A stretch of 64,000 bases of DNA. Origin: Trileptium ribeirensis (Eukaryota > Nematoda > Enoplea > Enoplida > Thoracostomopsidae). Within the stretch, counting starts at the first letter, position 1. Each line of letters opens with the position of its first letter. Under the pieces are notes generated by a model. It was given only the letters and a program-made list of their open reading frames with translations, was not told the origin of the DNA and ran no database searches. The translations under genes and the position numbers were made by a program. The stretch spans positions 1-64,000 of the forward strand of contig JASANE010007443.1 of assembly GCA_030248225.1 (NCBI GenBank). The letters are read 5' to 3'. Shown here piece after piece: positions 12,770 to 25,044 of the stretch.

Positions 12770-14180
12770 GCTTTGCTACTTATATATCTATTCCTAGTCG
12801 TAGTACTTATTTTCTTGGATTCGAAACAATTTTGAATTGCTTCAAAGTTCTTCTGGGAATTTGAGGTCCAAATTCGCTTTGTGATAAGTAAATATATACA
12901 CGGTCAGTTCTTCCCAGATTTAACTAATGCTCTGAGCTTACAGCCGTTATCATATAGAATGCATAGAGCTGAATTATGGCTGTAGGACGACGTTTACGGG
13001 ACAAATTCACTCTTTAGACTGGAACAAAAGTACATAAAAAATTTTGTTGTCAGCATGAACCGTTCGCATAAGTTATATTATTATTTTAATACTTCATTTT
13101 TCTAACCATATAACGTCACGCATCACAGTGTTACAAGGTCTGCCCGTGTATTCACCTTTTTGCGGACATGTTACAAACTGACGGATTGCTACAGCCTAAA
13201 TTATATACTGCTAAGTTCTCAGAATATAGTATCTATACATCACGCTACCTCGAGATCCGAGGTTTCAGGGAGGGAGGTAGCAGGATCCTCGAGGCTGTTG
13301 GCATTTAGAGTCTATGGCTTCAGAACCTACGTTCTCGAACTTATGGGTTAGTCTATGAGCCCGAACCTATGGATTAGGCGAGCTGCGGTGCCAGGGCGGA
13401 TCAACCAACCAGTCAGGAGGGGAGTAGCGCCAAGGGGGTTTCCCCCACCCTCACTATGAGCATTTATGGCTTGCATTTGTGTAAACCTTCGATTTTTGGA
13501 CGAACATGATTTTTACTAAACGAAGATCAACTCACCTTGTACTTATACATTAGTATGTCAAATATATATTGTAACAATTTAATCACTTCAACGTAAGTTT
13601 CTTATCTACTACTGTATATTTCTGGTTTTGGATTTCACCTGCAACTATACTAATTTTTAAACGTGAAACATTTTTTGCGATGTTAATTAGAAATCTAACC
13701 GATGTATCATCATGTAATGCCAAAAGCAAAAAACAAAGAAATGAATTTTATCATGGTTTCTAATCTAAGATACTTCTATATATTGTAAAATAGCTGGAAT
13801 ATATATATAGTTGATTTTAGAAGTCAGTCATCATTATTCATTAGCTGGCACTCAATTATACATCAACTGCCAGAAATCGTTCAGAAAGAATTTGTTAAAC
13901 TTTTAAGCTCATCGGTTTTGGAAGTCTCAAAAATTATTATGTACCTGCTTACAAACCTATTATAATGGCTATAAATCGATTTTAACTTCTAATAAATCAT
14001 ATATTATATAGCTTTTGTTAATTGTGTCATAACCGCATAAATAATGTTACGCTGTTAGGTATTCAATCTTTCATCTTTCGGTTTCTGGTTTCATTATGAT
14101 AATGAACTACTGATGTTCATGTAATATCAATTAATATTAAATGTGTTTGTCGATATAATTCTGGACTGAAAGCTACATTT
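12770..14180. other. No gene recognised
   Basis: AT-rich, with a short GC-rich patch near 13250-13460 (GGGAGGGAGGTAGCAGG). No coding region or RNA gene recognised. Confidence 0.4.
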
Positions 14181-15145
14181 GTCTCTTCTGCAACGGCCAT
14201 AAATACTTGGAATAACCTATCACAAGTCGTAGTGGAACTACACATTTTTGAGCGGAGCGAGGGGTTGCCATTATGAAAGTACCACTTTTACTTGGACTTT
14301 CACTTTTAATTCACAACACAAACAATAGATCTTAGTGCACAGGCGGACGAAATGCACGACAGAGAATAGTCAAAACAACTATAGCTTTTTTGAACGTAAG
14401 TTATTTATTAATCAATCGACTCAACATGAACATTAAAGAATTTAATTTGAACATTTAATATAGCATTTGTAGACACATATAGTAGTGATTTTTTATTTTT
14501 TATTTTTTATTAATTCTCTGGTAGCAAAAAGTTCTTACAACTATTCTGCTTCTACTATAGCTAAATCAAACACGCATTCATCGAAAGATTATAGTTTTTA
14601 GAAGTTATCCATTTTCTACTTATATTTATTTAAAAATTGAACACAACTTTCTAATTCTTAATTCTAACTTAATCCAATTAGCATAATTTATTAATTGGCA
14701 ATATACTGATCATATGAGTCTAAAAATATCATATTTGCATTATTTGATCCCCGAAAACCCTATATTGCTCAAAACAAAACGATTCTATTCCAAGTATTTA
14801 GCGAGATATAACCAAAAGTGCCTTAATCAGCTGATTACAGGCAACTAATTAGCTTATAGCTAATTCATTATGCAAAATTTTGAAACCCCATATATCAGTG
14901 CACATTCCCAGATGTTAAGCTATAAAACAAAAAAAAAATTTTGAAATCGGTTCAGTGGTTCTGGAGATTCATCACGACGAACGCTCGAACGAACGCACCA
15001 ACGAACGCACGAACGGACATCGACTTTTTTGGTCACAGACAGAAAATAAAAACGCTTCGCTCAAAAACGAACCCACGAAAACGACTTCGAGGCCATAACT
15101 AAAGTACATTTATGCGGTCCACGGTACACTTACCATAGGCGAAAC
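14181..15145 (+). repeat. Dispersed repeat B, copy split by an insertion
   Basis: Outer parts match the uninterrupted copy at 12636-12765. The left block ends near 14244 and the right block resumes near 15068; the intervening sequence is the element described next. Confidence 0.65.
14245..15067 (+). mobile_element. Non-autonomous element with short terminal inverted repeats
   Basis: Begins TTTTTGAGCGGAGCG and ends CGCTTCGCTCAAAAA, a ~15-bp terminal inverted repeat with one or two mismatches. The 823-bp interior has no coding capacity. Near the right end (about 14974-15021) is a GAACGAACG-type microsatellite, preceded by a GAAATCGGTTCAGTGG block. Comparison with 12636-12765 supports this as a true insertion. 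A Helitron-like or hAT-like non-autonomous element are both possible. Confidence 0.65.
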
Positions 15146-15629
15146 TACGACCTAAAGGCTGTGTCGCTTGGGTCCAAGTCAAATTATGTGACATAACAAG
15201 AAAACGATGACCATTTGTAGTATAAAAAATGATGCTTTAGGTTAGAAACAAATTGTAGGAATGCTCGATTGCTTGGCTAAATTTCGCTAAATTTATGCTT
15301 TGAGGGTAGTCCGACAGGGCACTAAAATAGAAGTTCCACGTATGCTAGTGAATTTAAATACGTTTTTTTTGCAAAAACATGCCATAATGTGTTTGGAATG
15401 GCTCAACTTTGAAAGCTACAAAATATCAAATAATGAAAGGTTTCATTTACGTTACCCTGGATAGCCTAATAAATAAATTAAATAGATAGGTCAATAAGCA
15501 GATTAAGTAAATAAAATATATATATCAAAGTGCAAAAACAAACATAAGTATATCGGCGTTGCGTAACCTTTAGTGATCGTACGTTATATGAAAAAGAAAC
15601 TTAACAGCTTCAAACGGGGGTTTGGGAAT

Positions 15630-15735
15630 GGTCTCCGAACGACTTAGGACATGGCTTGGTCTAAGTTTTATATAAGATGCAAGTTTACGCAATACTCAGA
15701 CTTAGTTATATCGAGAATGTCATAGTATAGATTTT
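15630..15735 (+). repeat. Dispersed repeat C, copy 1
   Basis: Shares TCTAAGTTTTATATAAGATGC, then GACTTAGT, TATCGAGAA and ATTTTACTT in the same order and spacing with 36010-36100. Non-coding. Confidence 0.6.
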
Positions 15736-15951
15736 ACTTGCGCAATAAATGTTGCCTTTACGATGCAATGCCCTGCAAATTTGCCTGAGTTAGCACGTAA
15801 TCATTCATTAATTTGTGGTAGCTACATCTGGTTCGAAAATTAACTTGCCTGTATGTTTAATGCAATTTCAAGGTAAACGACAAGTATTCATGTGTTCTGT
15901 TCTGGTAATGCATAGGCAAAACTCAAAATAATAAATTTAATAGTAGTACCA

Positions 15952-16201
15952 AGAGTGCATTGTGGAAGAGTATGACACATTCCTGCACTCACGTATTAGC
16001 CCGCGTTTGGTGTCGCGGGCGTTTTGGCCTGACTCCCCCAGAGATTGGGGAGGGGGGTTTCGACCGACCCCCCAAAAAACTGGGGGGTCCGAGCTACCCT
16101 CCCCCAAAAAACCGGGGGGTCAGGCCGAAAACGCCCGCGTCATCAAACACGAGCTAACATGTGAGTGCAGGAAGTGTCATACTCTTTACTAATGCACTCT
16201 T
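15952..16201. mobile_element. GC-rich foldback element, family A, copy 1
   Basis: Terminal inverted repeats: AGAGTGCAT, GAGTATGACAC, CCTGCACTCA, TTAGCCCGCG, GCGGGCGTTTT, GGCCTGAC run inward from the left, and their complements run outward to ATGCACTCT at the right, giving arms of about 85 bp. The centre has serial CCCCCAGAGATTGGGG / CCCCCAAAAAACTGGGGGG palindromes. The open frames across it (P- and G-rich) are artefacts of this composition. No transposase; class unknown. Confidence 0.85.
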
Positions 16202-16830
16202 CGTAGCAGTAAATAAATATGCTCTAATGGCCAAAGTCTTCCGTTAAAATAGATACATGGCACAACCTTGCTTGTACAAACGTACTGGTCCTCCTAAGCT
16301 GTGTACTTTAGTTTGCAAGGACCGGGATCTACCATGCCAAAACTTCATGAGCCCGATTTGACTGTGCCACAGAATACGTCCAGTGTGCATATCTTATGGC
16401 AAATGGTGCATAAGTCCACTGTAGGAAGCCACGATATCAAAGAAGTGAAAGCCTATAATGCACAGTCGTACCAAAGGTAAAATCAATGTCACAGCTTTAC
16501 GGGTGTGATGTAAAGCAATCAACATAAATATATAGCAAACTGGTCATTCGTAAAAGATCGTTGTAAAAATTCTGTAGAACAGTCTGACACTCGCTCATGC
16601 TAAATGTAAATTATGTTATCCGTTGATGTGAGCGTTTTCGGTTTACGATTCTGCCTCTTTTATAGATTGCACGGAGTTAAACTCCCACGTTATCATGTTA
16701 GGAAGGGAGATAACGGCTACCATACAGGCTTCCTGGGGAACCAACAAACAGTTCACAAATAGCCAATGACAGAGCAAAAATTGCAATCACCGATAGGTCC
16801 TACTCCTGCTCTAATTTAATAGGTTATTTG
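16202..16830. other. No gene recognised
   Basis: No coding region or repeat identified. Confidence 0.4.
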
Positions 16831-17039
16831 CGACTTGAGGGTTGGTACACAAAAAACATGGGTAGCCGATGTCCCCAGAGAATTTTGGCGACCCTCTGCA
16901 GTTTTTTTATGACGAGAAAGTACGTGAGAAACGACCACGTTATCGTACAATGTAAAGCACATGAGTATGACCGAGTGTCATACTCTTCTACAAAATTATT
17001 ATAGCGAACCGTTGATATTAGTAAATGAGTGAATCGATA

Positions 17040-17290
17040 AAATAAATCATACATACCGAAGCAGGGGTTCAGTGGGCCCCCACCCCGACCGAGACCCTCG
17101 TCTACCCCCGGGGTACACCTACCTCCATGTTGCGCCTCATTCCCACCTGCCTCCGAAATATTCAGCAAAAATTGGCAAAATAGGGTGAATATTGGCAAAA
17201 ATGGTGGTAAAATTGGCAAAGACGGTCGTCATGGCTTTCATACCCCCAAGAAAACCTGCCCCGACATCCCTCTTCTGAGATGACCTCCCG
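17040..17290 (-). repeat. Dispersed repeat, TTTTGCCAATTTT family (copy 2)
   Basis: Reverse-strand copy: GCAAAAATTGGCAAAATAGGG and TTGGCAAAAATGGTGG words between GC-rich blocks. The 131-codon minus frame across it has no independent support. A short GAGTGTCATACTCTT at 16972-16986 resembles a family A end, but lacks the rest of the arm. Confidence 0.6.
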
Positions 17291-18324
17291 CTGCCGAGAA
17301 ATACCACACTCCTAAAATCTAAGAACGTCAGCATATACGAAATAAAAAATAAGCCAGCTTATATAAAAAATATTTCTTTATCTTTGTGTATATATTAGTA
17401 TCCACCGAATTGGACCATATATAATATAATTAGACCACATAGCTGGTGCAAATATCTATTTCGTGGTTTGCATGTTGATAATTTTATAAACCAATACCAG
17501 AATGTAGGGTCGGCTCGTCAATGGCTCAAAACATTGAACTGGACGCCTTCAAATGCCTCTATTTAAATTATAATTCTTCTATTTACACATATGGTAATTC
17601 CACTGAAATATACGCTATCTGAGAAAATTTTAAAGTCTACAGCTTCGACGTGGGTATCTCTGAGAATGGTTCAGCTAAATTTACTGAAGTCACTTTAGTG
17701 AATGAGATATAAGTTCTGCTGTATGTCATTACAAACTTTACTGGATGCGCATCCGCTCGTGAACGAAATGTGACGAATCAACATTTATATCATTAAATCT
17801 ATTAATTCAATTATATATATAGCTGAGTACATCTGCAGTTTCTATCAACACTTAATAACATGCAAAATCTGCTAGCATTAGGTGTGTAAGTTGCGCTGGC
17901 AGCATACTGAACATTACACACGTGTCTAATACAGCTGGTTTTTAAACACACGTTTATTTTCCAACAGTCGTACCAATGCTAACACTTTCTCCAGTATTGC
18001 ACAAATTCGTTGTGAAAAATCTATTAGAAATGATTGCTTTGAATTTTGATAAATCTTATGATTGCAAGTAGGAAACCCCCGAGCTTAAAGAAAACACTTG
18101 ATACTGTTCTCCAATTAGTTGCTCATAGCTTACGCGTAAACCTTTCATGTTTACATATCTGAAATTGCTGCAGATTTAACTGAAAATTAATAAATAACTA
18201 TATGTGAAACTTGTATTATAATTGGCACCAGTCTGCCGCAATATCCAATGCGTCTTGTATTAAATATATCGAGATATATTTAATTCTCGTATTCCTGGAT
18301 TTTTTACTCTTCCTATGGGCGCCC
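17291..18324. other. No gene recognised
   Basis: AT-rich with no coding or structural feature seen. Confidence 0.4.
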
Positions 18325-19429
18325 AAACTTAAAATGACCCCGGCTACCATCCTATTTTCAAAAACGCCATATTTTTTGAAACAAAACGCCATATTTTTTG
18401 CAACAAAACGTTCACGAATAAAAGCATTTAAGAACAGTTGTAATGTGATATGAAATGGGTAATTTTTGGTTCGAAAATGCGCTAATGAAATTCACAAATT
18501 GTTTAAAACATAATGTTGTGAGTTTCATATGCGTTTTGTTCGTGAACAGTGTTACAGGGAGGCACCGCTCGACACATGGGGTGCAACAACTCAACAATGG
18601 AAACTATTTTAAATATGTTGCTCAACATTTGAAACAAAGAATTTTAAACTTGTTCGTGAACGCAAACGTATAAAAAATAAAATTTGTTCGCGAACACAAA
18701 TGTATATTCTTAAGCAAATATTGTTCGCGAACACAAACGTAGTTCTTAAAAAATTAATTTCTGTATAGATTATTTTGTCATAGAGAAATACGCAAGCGAC
18801 ATCAGTATGAGCATGTATGATTAAAATCACAAAGCATCAAATGTTTACGAACATTTGCTTTTTAAAATTAAAATTTCTTGGAAGATAACGACTTATTAAT
18901 CGCGCTCGTGCTATGTTTGAATCTACAATTTATTAGCGAACATTTTATGGGTGAAATTGTTCGCGAACACGTTCTTTTCTATATCGTATTCGACTATGAT
19001 TCCAATTTAATAATTTAAATTGTACAAATTTGTTGAAAATTTAAAATATGAGAATTGTTTGTTCGCGAACACTTGAACATTTACAGAAAATTTAACTCGT
19101 TTTGTGAACAAAAATTTCTTCAACTTCATTTTAGATGGCAATGTTCGTGAATGCTGAAAACTAAAAATTTTAACCACGTTCGTGCTGGCGAACAAAAGCA
19201 AATCCTGAAATAGTCAATGTTCTAATTAACAATGAATCGTTTTCATTAATAAGAAATCGCGAAAATTCTGTTCCGAGACAGTTAGTAATTTCTAGCAGTT
19301 GGATTCCGCTTTGTTCAATTTTGCTTAACGAAAAACCGTGTCAAATTTTCAGTTTGTGCCGTAACAACGGTTTTCGATTCCACATCGGTTTTGACAAAAT
19401 AGGATGGCCAACGGGGTCATTTTAAGTTT
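18325..19429. mobile_element. Non-autonomous element packed with TTCGCGAA palindromes
   Basis: Terminal inverted repeats of about 35 bp: AAACTTAAAATGACCCC then CCATCCTATTTT at the left, and the complements AAAATAGGATGG, GGGGTCATTTTAAGTTT at the right. Between them the 1.1-kb interior has about ten copies of GTTCGCGAAC or near variants (GTTCGTGAAC, TTTACGAACA), for example near 18651, 18697, 18728, 18959, 19060. No coding capacity. The palindromes are spaced irregularly, unlike a simple satellite. Confidence 0.75.
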
Positions 19430-21833
19430 AGTAGCTCAAATTAGGATTTAGTTTTAGCTTAAAAACAGAAAAACAAAATCTGAGGTCGATGTTAGTTTTT
19501 ATTCTTCGCCGTTCGATGAGTTCCTTGTTTTTAAAAATAATATTTTTAATAATAAAAATTAATTTATATCAGATTCCAAAAATCTTTTTAATCAAAATCA
19601 AGTTATTGGTTCACGTGGCAGATAAACTGGATACTGAATTATCAGATTAATTCGATATATCGAGTAATATGCTATTCACTTTGTTATTGTATGAAAACTA
19701 ATGCAATTTTATTAGATGAAATGGTTATACGCTGTAACCACCATAATTCTTTAGAAAATCATTGTTGTTGGACATGGTTGGAACATGGTGACATGATATC
19801 GGTTTAATCCGTGGAATTATGCCTGTTATATTAATATTAAACCGTGGCAGATAAACCATGAACCACAACGTGTTAAAGCGGTCCATTGAGAATATTCTTC
19901 ACGACCGATCCGCGCATCAGCTTGTTCCATGCTACCGACACGTAGTCACTGCTTAAAATATTCAATCAATGGATTCATTCATACTACTCATTGGCTTTTT
20001 CATTGTGTACATTCTTTGCTATGCTGGAGCAGGTTCAGGCATAGTAAATTATTTTAAATACCTGTTCAATTTTGAAGCAAGCATAATAGATCTGTATATT
20101 TATTCTGGCTCAAACCGTTTTGGGCTATCATAGAATATATACTGGGTGAGGAATATTGAAAAAGATGGGTAGGATTTGTTGCTCTAATTATGAACTTTGT
20201 AGATTTCTATGCCTTTAAGGAGCTTTTTAATGCAAAGTCACTTTAGCAACTACATGCCCAAACGTTAATTTTTCTGTACGATTTGAGCCTATTCTTTAAC
20301 ACACACATTTATAGTAACTTATAACTCATGGTCAGGTCAAACTCTGAAAAACTCTGCCTATATTCTAAATGTAAGCGTGATATGTTTTCCTTCTAATGTT
20401 TTTCAAGTACACAACATCTTGATAATTCGCTGACATAGTTGCTTTCTGCTACTTTTTGAAACGTTTAGCATACGGGCAGAACGCCACGTTCAGGATGTCA
20501 GGATGTAGGCTATGGGTCCTCAATTTAACAAATACGGTGAAAATACGCGCAATATCGCTGGCACGGTGAATCTTACTTTCACTAAGTTCAAAAGTATTAT
20601 AGCAAGAATAAAATATTTGATAAACACAGAAAAGTCATTTATTGGCAGCTTTTCCAAAATTCTTATGTGGGAACTGAGGTTTTTCTGCGTTTTTGATTTT
20701 GCATGATATAAAATTCACCCTTTGGTTCATGCCACGTCTTAATACATTGGTCTCTCTATGATTTAATTTCCGTTGTTAATTTTTGTGTCCACAAATAGAC
20801 CACTACTACTGAAATGGTAATCTGACAGTTTGATTATTCCTAAACTAGAAATTGTGAAAATTTGCTTAAACTAGTAATTAGAAATTTGCAAAGCAAGAGC
20901 AAACTGAGCTAGTATTGCTACATTTCATTAGTTGAACATTTTGCCATTGCAAACTCTACTCCCTGCGTCGCTTTATGTAACACGATACGACAGCGATATT
21001 TTAATGGCAACGTTACGGTCACGTTAATCATTTATTTCTTCTTTTATTCTACAAATACGTAACTTTTAAAATTTGCAAATCACGATTAAGAAAAATTAGA
21101 ATTTGAAATGTGATTTTTACGTTGTAGAGCACCAACAGTTACCATTTTTGATGCATACTGCTCAAATACCATTATGTTTGGCGTTTTCAGCAACTCCGAA
21201 AATCTGTGGACAGATTCTCATGACCTACGTACATCAATGTTGAAATATTTGTTAAATTTGGCTATTTGGCGCCAAATACACACGATTTGCTCTGTCATTA
21301 TCCTGCATGGTTAATCAAATACACAATATTTGGTTGTAAACAATGAAATTTTTGACGCCGATATTTACCAGAGTTTGCTCCGCACGGTACCTCAGGGTTA
21401 ATAACACACAATGTGTGTGCTAAGACAGTGAGACCAACAAGGCTGATGGGATAGATTTTCTTATATTATCATCGTTTAGTCCCAACTGGCAAAAAGCTTG
21501 CTTTGTAACAATTTCGGAAATCTTCACTATTTGGGAGGGGGTTACTTTTTGAACTTTGACGCATACGTCTAAAAGGCAGCTCTGACAAAAATCCATACGA
21601 CAAAGAATATTCTGAATAGCGGTCAAATTTTTCGACACGATTCCTGTGGCAGGAGTTATGACCTGAAATGTTGTATGAACCAAATTTGTCAGAATTAGCA
21701 ACTCTTCAATTGGTGTCGGCTTTATAAAAATTTAGACGGTGATCATAGTACTTGCATCAAAAAAATGCAAATCTATGTGCACAATTACATTTGATTACGC
21801 GTCGAATAAAAAATTTGGAAAATTCCTCCGATA
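19430..21833. other. No gene recognised
   Basis: Short frames only. A GTGGCAGATAAAC word appears at about 19616 and 19844, hinting at another decayed repeat. Nothing else supported. Confidence 0.4.
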
Positions 21834-22073
21834 TTTCGGATTTATTTTAGTATTAAAACTGAGCGTTGCTTTACCTCTGCTTGTGTAGCACCTAATTTCG
21901 GATTTATTTTGGTTTTAAAACTGAGCGTTGCTTTACATCAGCCTGCTTAGCACCTAATTTCGGATTTATTTTGGTATTAAAACTGAGCGTTGCTTTACCT
22001 CTGTTGGTTTAGCACCTAATTTCAAATTTATTTTGGTCTTAAAACTGAGCGTTGCTTCACATGTGCCTGTTTA
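21834..22073. repeat. 62-bp tandem repeat, ~3.9 copies
   Basis: The unit starts TTTCGGATTTATTTT, contains TTAAAACTGAGCGTTGCTT and ends TAGCACCTAA. Copies differ by a few substitutions, so the array is fairly young compared with the tandem repeat near 4.9 kb. Confidence 0.95.
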
Positions 22074-24599
22074 AGGAAGGGCATATATGCAAACACTTAT
22101 ACATAGTGTTCTTTGTATTTCGATCATTATATAGAATATGTAACCGTTTTATATTTCGCGACATAACCTGGACTAAAATGACTAACAACATTTTAAAAAT
22201 TCCGTCTGTTTGGTAATTGTTCCCTTTCCAGCATTAGTATGAAGTCGACCGTTGTTTTCGAAACACATCATTCAAAGCCATAAACACCTGTGTTTATCCG
22301 TCTTAATGCAAGAGAAAAAGCGAGTTTCAATTCAACAATTCCTAATGCGATTATTGGATATTTCAGAAACAAAGCGCAGAAATAAAAAATCACTGGAGGC
22401 CGTGCTGTCGGTAACTAGTTAAGTATATATAAGTCTCCCCAAGCGTCATAGCCCATATTCTTAAAATTAAGTGCGGGTACATGCCTAGCCTCAGTTAAGA
22501 ATTCTGACCTATAATGATAAAGTAGTCAGCTAGAAGTATATTGTCTGGTGACCAAAATTTCGGTAAAGCTGCTCAGATTAAGGATGTTTGTGAATCATAG
22601 CTGGATACTGTCAATATCTTCGATACTCTGTGTAAACTGGTACATGTTTCACCTGTTAAAGGGTTTACTGCCGCAAATATGAACCTAGCATCTTTACTCG
22701 GTTGTTATGTAGAAATAGCGTCGTGAGGACATGTGTCTGCTAGAGCAGTGATTATAATTCATTACAAAGACCATAAGTGAACACAGGAGTCGAGCACTAA
22801 GCGCATGTCTACGCAGCTTACAGTACTACCATTTATCGATTTATTTGTTTCTTGTCCGCTGAGGGTCGAGAGTGGCTGACCCCAATGATGTGTTTACCGC
22901 CGAACAGGGGAACACGATTCATGACCTGATCGTTACATACGGCTTCTTCGTACATACGAAATATATGACACAACTGTTGCGCGGAATAGTTTAAGCTTGC
23001 TCTTATAGCAGAAAACAGTAGGACAATTAGTTAACATTAAATATTACTAGGGATAATCATGACTGTTGTAAAATTTATACTGTACTCGAAGACTTGCTAA
23101 TAAATTTTACTTAGCCGTTCACAAATAACAATGAATTAGTATTTCACTGTATTACTGTTATAGCAATATTAGCATGTTTTGGAACCTTATTATAAGTAGC
23201 GTTATATTAACGCTAAGAAACTAATTTTATTAGCATACAATCGGGTCTAAACCACAGATGTGACTTAACGAGGCCGAGTTGCTGGTTTTACGTTTAACGA
23301 TATGTTTATTCTATTAATCTTATTGCCACGTGCGTAGCAATCCAAGTATACGCTGTATGTTAAATATACGTTTGATCTTTTTATTCCTTCGATGACGGAG
23401 TTAGATTTTATTTATTGGAATTTACGGCTCAATTTGCAGAATATTCCCATGCTTTGTGAAATGAATTTGTCAAGTCATAAAAAGCTACGGCCGACACAAT
23501 GATATTAAATTAAATACTGACTTGATAAATGTATTTTATTCTGTTTTTCCTTCGAAAAGGTGGTATAGATTTCAACTAACGCAGTGGCCGTAATGAATTT
23601 GAACTATACATTAATTCACTCAGCTATAATTTGGACCCATCTCATCAAGCACTTCCTGGGTTGCACGACCACAACTAAACTATTACGGGTTTTAAACAAC
23701 AAATGAGTATTGCTTCACTTTTATTTCATACAACGGCTTTGGGACGAAATCGGTGTACCAAGGATTTACCCCACAAAAGTTTGAGCAATGTCAGCCAAAC
23801 ATTTCCGGATTCGAACGACAACAGCCAATTGTTCATTTAAATTTCAACCGATATGTGTCTTCAAACACAGGTTATTTAACATTTGGAAAGGAAAGTGATT
23901 TCAAATACGATTCCCTAAAACAGAAAATAAAAGCCAAGTAATTGGCTACCGTATTGCAGGTGCTTTGATATTTTTTCAAAATTACATCTGTTATGAAAGT
24001 AGATAACGCGCTGTGGATTTAGATAAATGCAGGGTGGACGGGCTAAATTGAGGATATAATATGAGCGCTTTCAGAAATCGCCCATAAAATATGCTATACT
24101 TTAATTCAATATTCAGCCAAAACATCGTGTTCTCGAGCCCAATAGCATATATATTTGCTAAACATATTGAATGTGTTTGTAACCAAAGGCTTGTAATTTG
24201 CGTCAGATTTTCTTAATATCTATAGTATTTTTAGTGTAATTTCTTGATTGCGGTTGGCCAGTACTTGGCGTCGCCTGTGGTCAGGTTTGTTTTTGAAAAA
24301 GCTATCTAAGAACATTTTTAAAAACTCTATCTCTAAGGGTTCTTGCCGAGATTAGGTATTTAAATACTGTAGAATTGAATACGACTGATCAAAATGTACA
24401 CAGCCAGAAGTAAGTAATGTTTCGTACAATTTGTGAAAAACAATTTTTACAATGTGCATGAAATTCTACTCATTATTGTGCTTTATCGAAAATACAAATG
24501 CAGGAAAATATAGTACTGGACGTTGTTTGTAGTACTGTAATGATGTATTGAAGTAATGTAGTAAATTCACCATTTGCTCACATATAATTCATATTATCA
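22074..24599. other. No gene recognised
   Basis: No supported coding region; AT-rich intergenic sequence. Confidence 0.4.
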
Positions 24600-25044
24600 A
24601 GAGTGCATTAGGGAAGAGTATGACGCTTCCCTGCGCTCATATGTTAGCCCGTGTTTGATGACCCGGGCGTTTTCGGCCTGACCCTCTCCAGTTCCTGGGG
24701 GTCCAGATGTCCCGACCCCCCCAGTTTCTGGGGTGGAGTAGCTCGGGCCACCCCTTCAGTTTCTGGGGTTGGGGTAGCTCGGACACCCCCCTCCAATTTC
24801 TTAAGGGGGGTCGGTTCATAAGCAGCTGCCTATATACCGACCCCCTCCAGAAATTGGGGGTCCGACCGATCCCCCTTAAAAAATTGGGGAGGGGGTCCGA
24901 GCAACCCCCCCAGAAACTGGGGTCAGGGCATCTCGACCCTCCCAGAAACTGCGGGGGGCGGTAACGCCCAAAAACGCCCGCGTTATCAAGCACGCGCTAA
25001 CATATGAGTGCAGGGAAGTGTCATACTCTTCCCTGATGCACTCT
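24600..25044. mobile_element. GC-rich foldback element, family A, copy 2
   Basis: Best-preserved copy. Arms match copy 1: AGAGTGCATTAGGGAAGAG, TATGAC, CGTTTTCGGCCTGACC at the left and the complements ending TGATGCACTCT at the right. The centre is longer than in copy 1 and is made of repeated palindromic modules (CCCCAGTTTCTGGGG, CCCAATTTCTTAAGGGG and their complements) separated by TCCGAGC/GGTCGG words. No protein coded; the P/G-rich frames on both strands are compositional. Confidence 0.9.

Noticed and set aside
16824..17219. 131-codon minus-strand frame
   Set aside because: Runs through a dispersed repeat; content is repeat-derived.
24637..24993. 118-codon Gly/Pro/Arg-rich frame
   Set aside because: Lies entirely inside a GC-rich foldback element; frames on both strands reflect palindromic composition.
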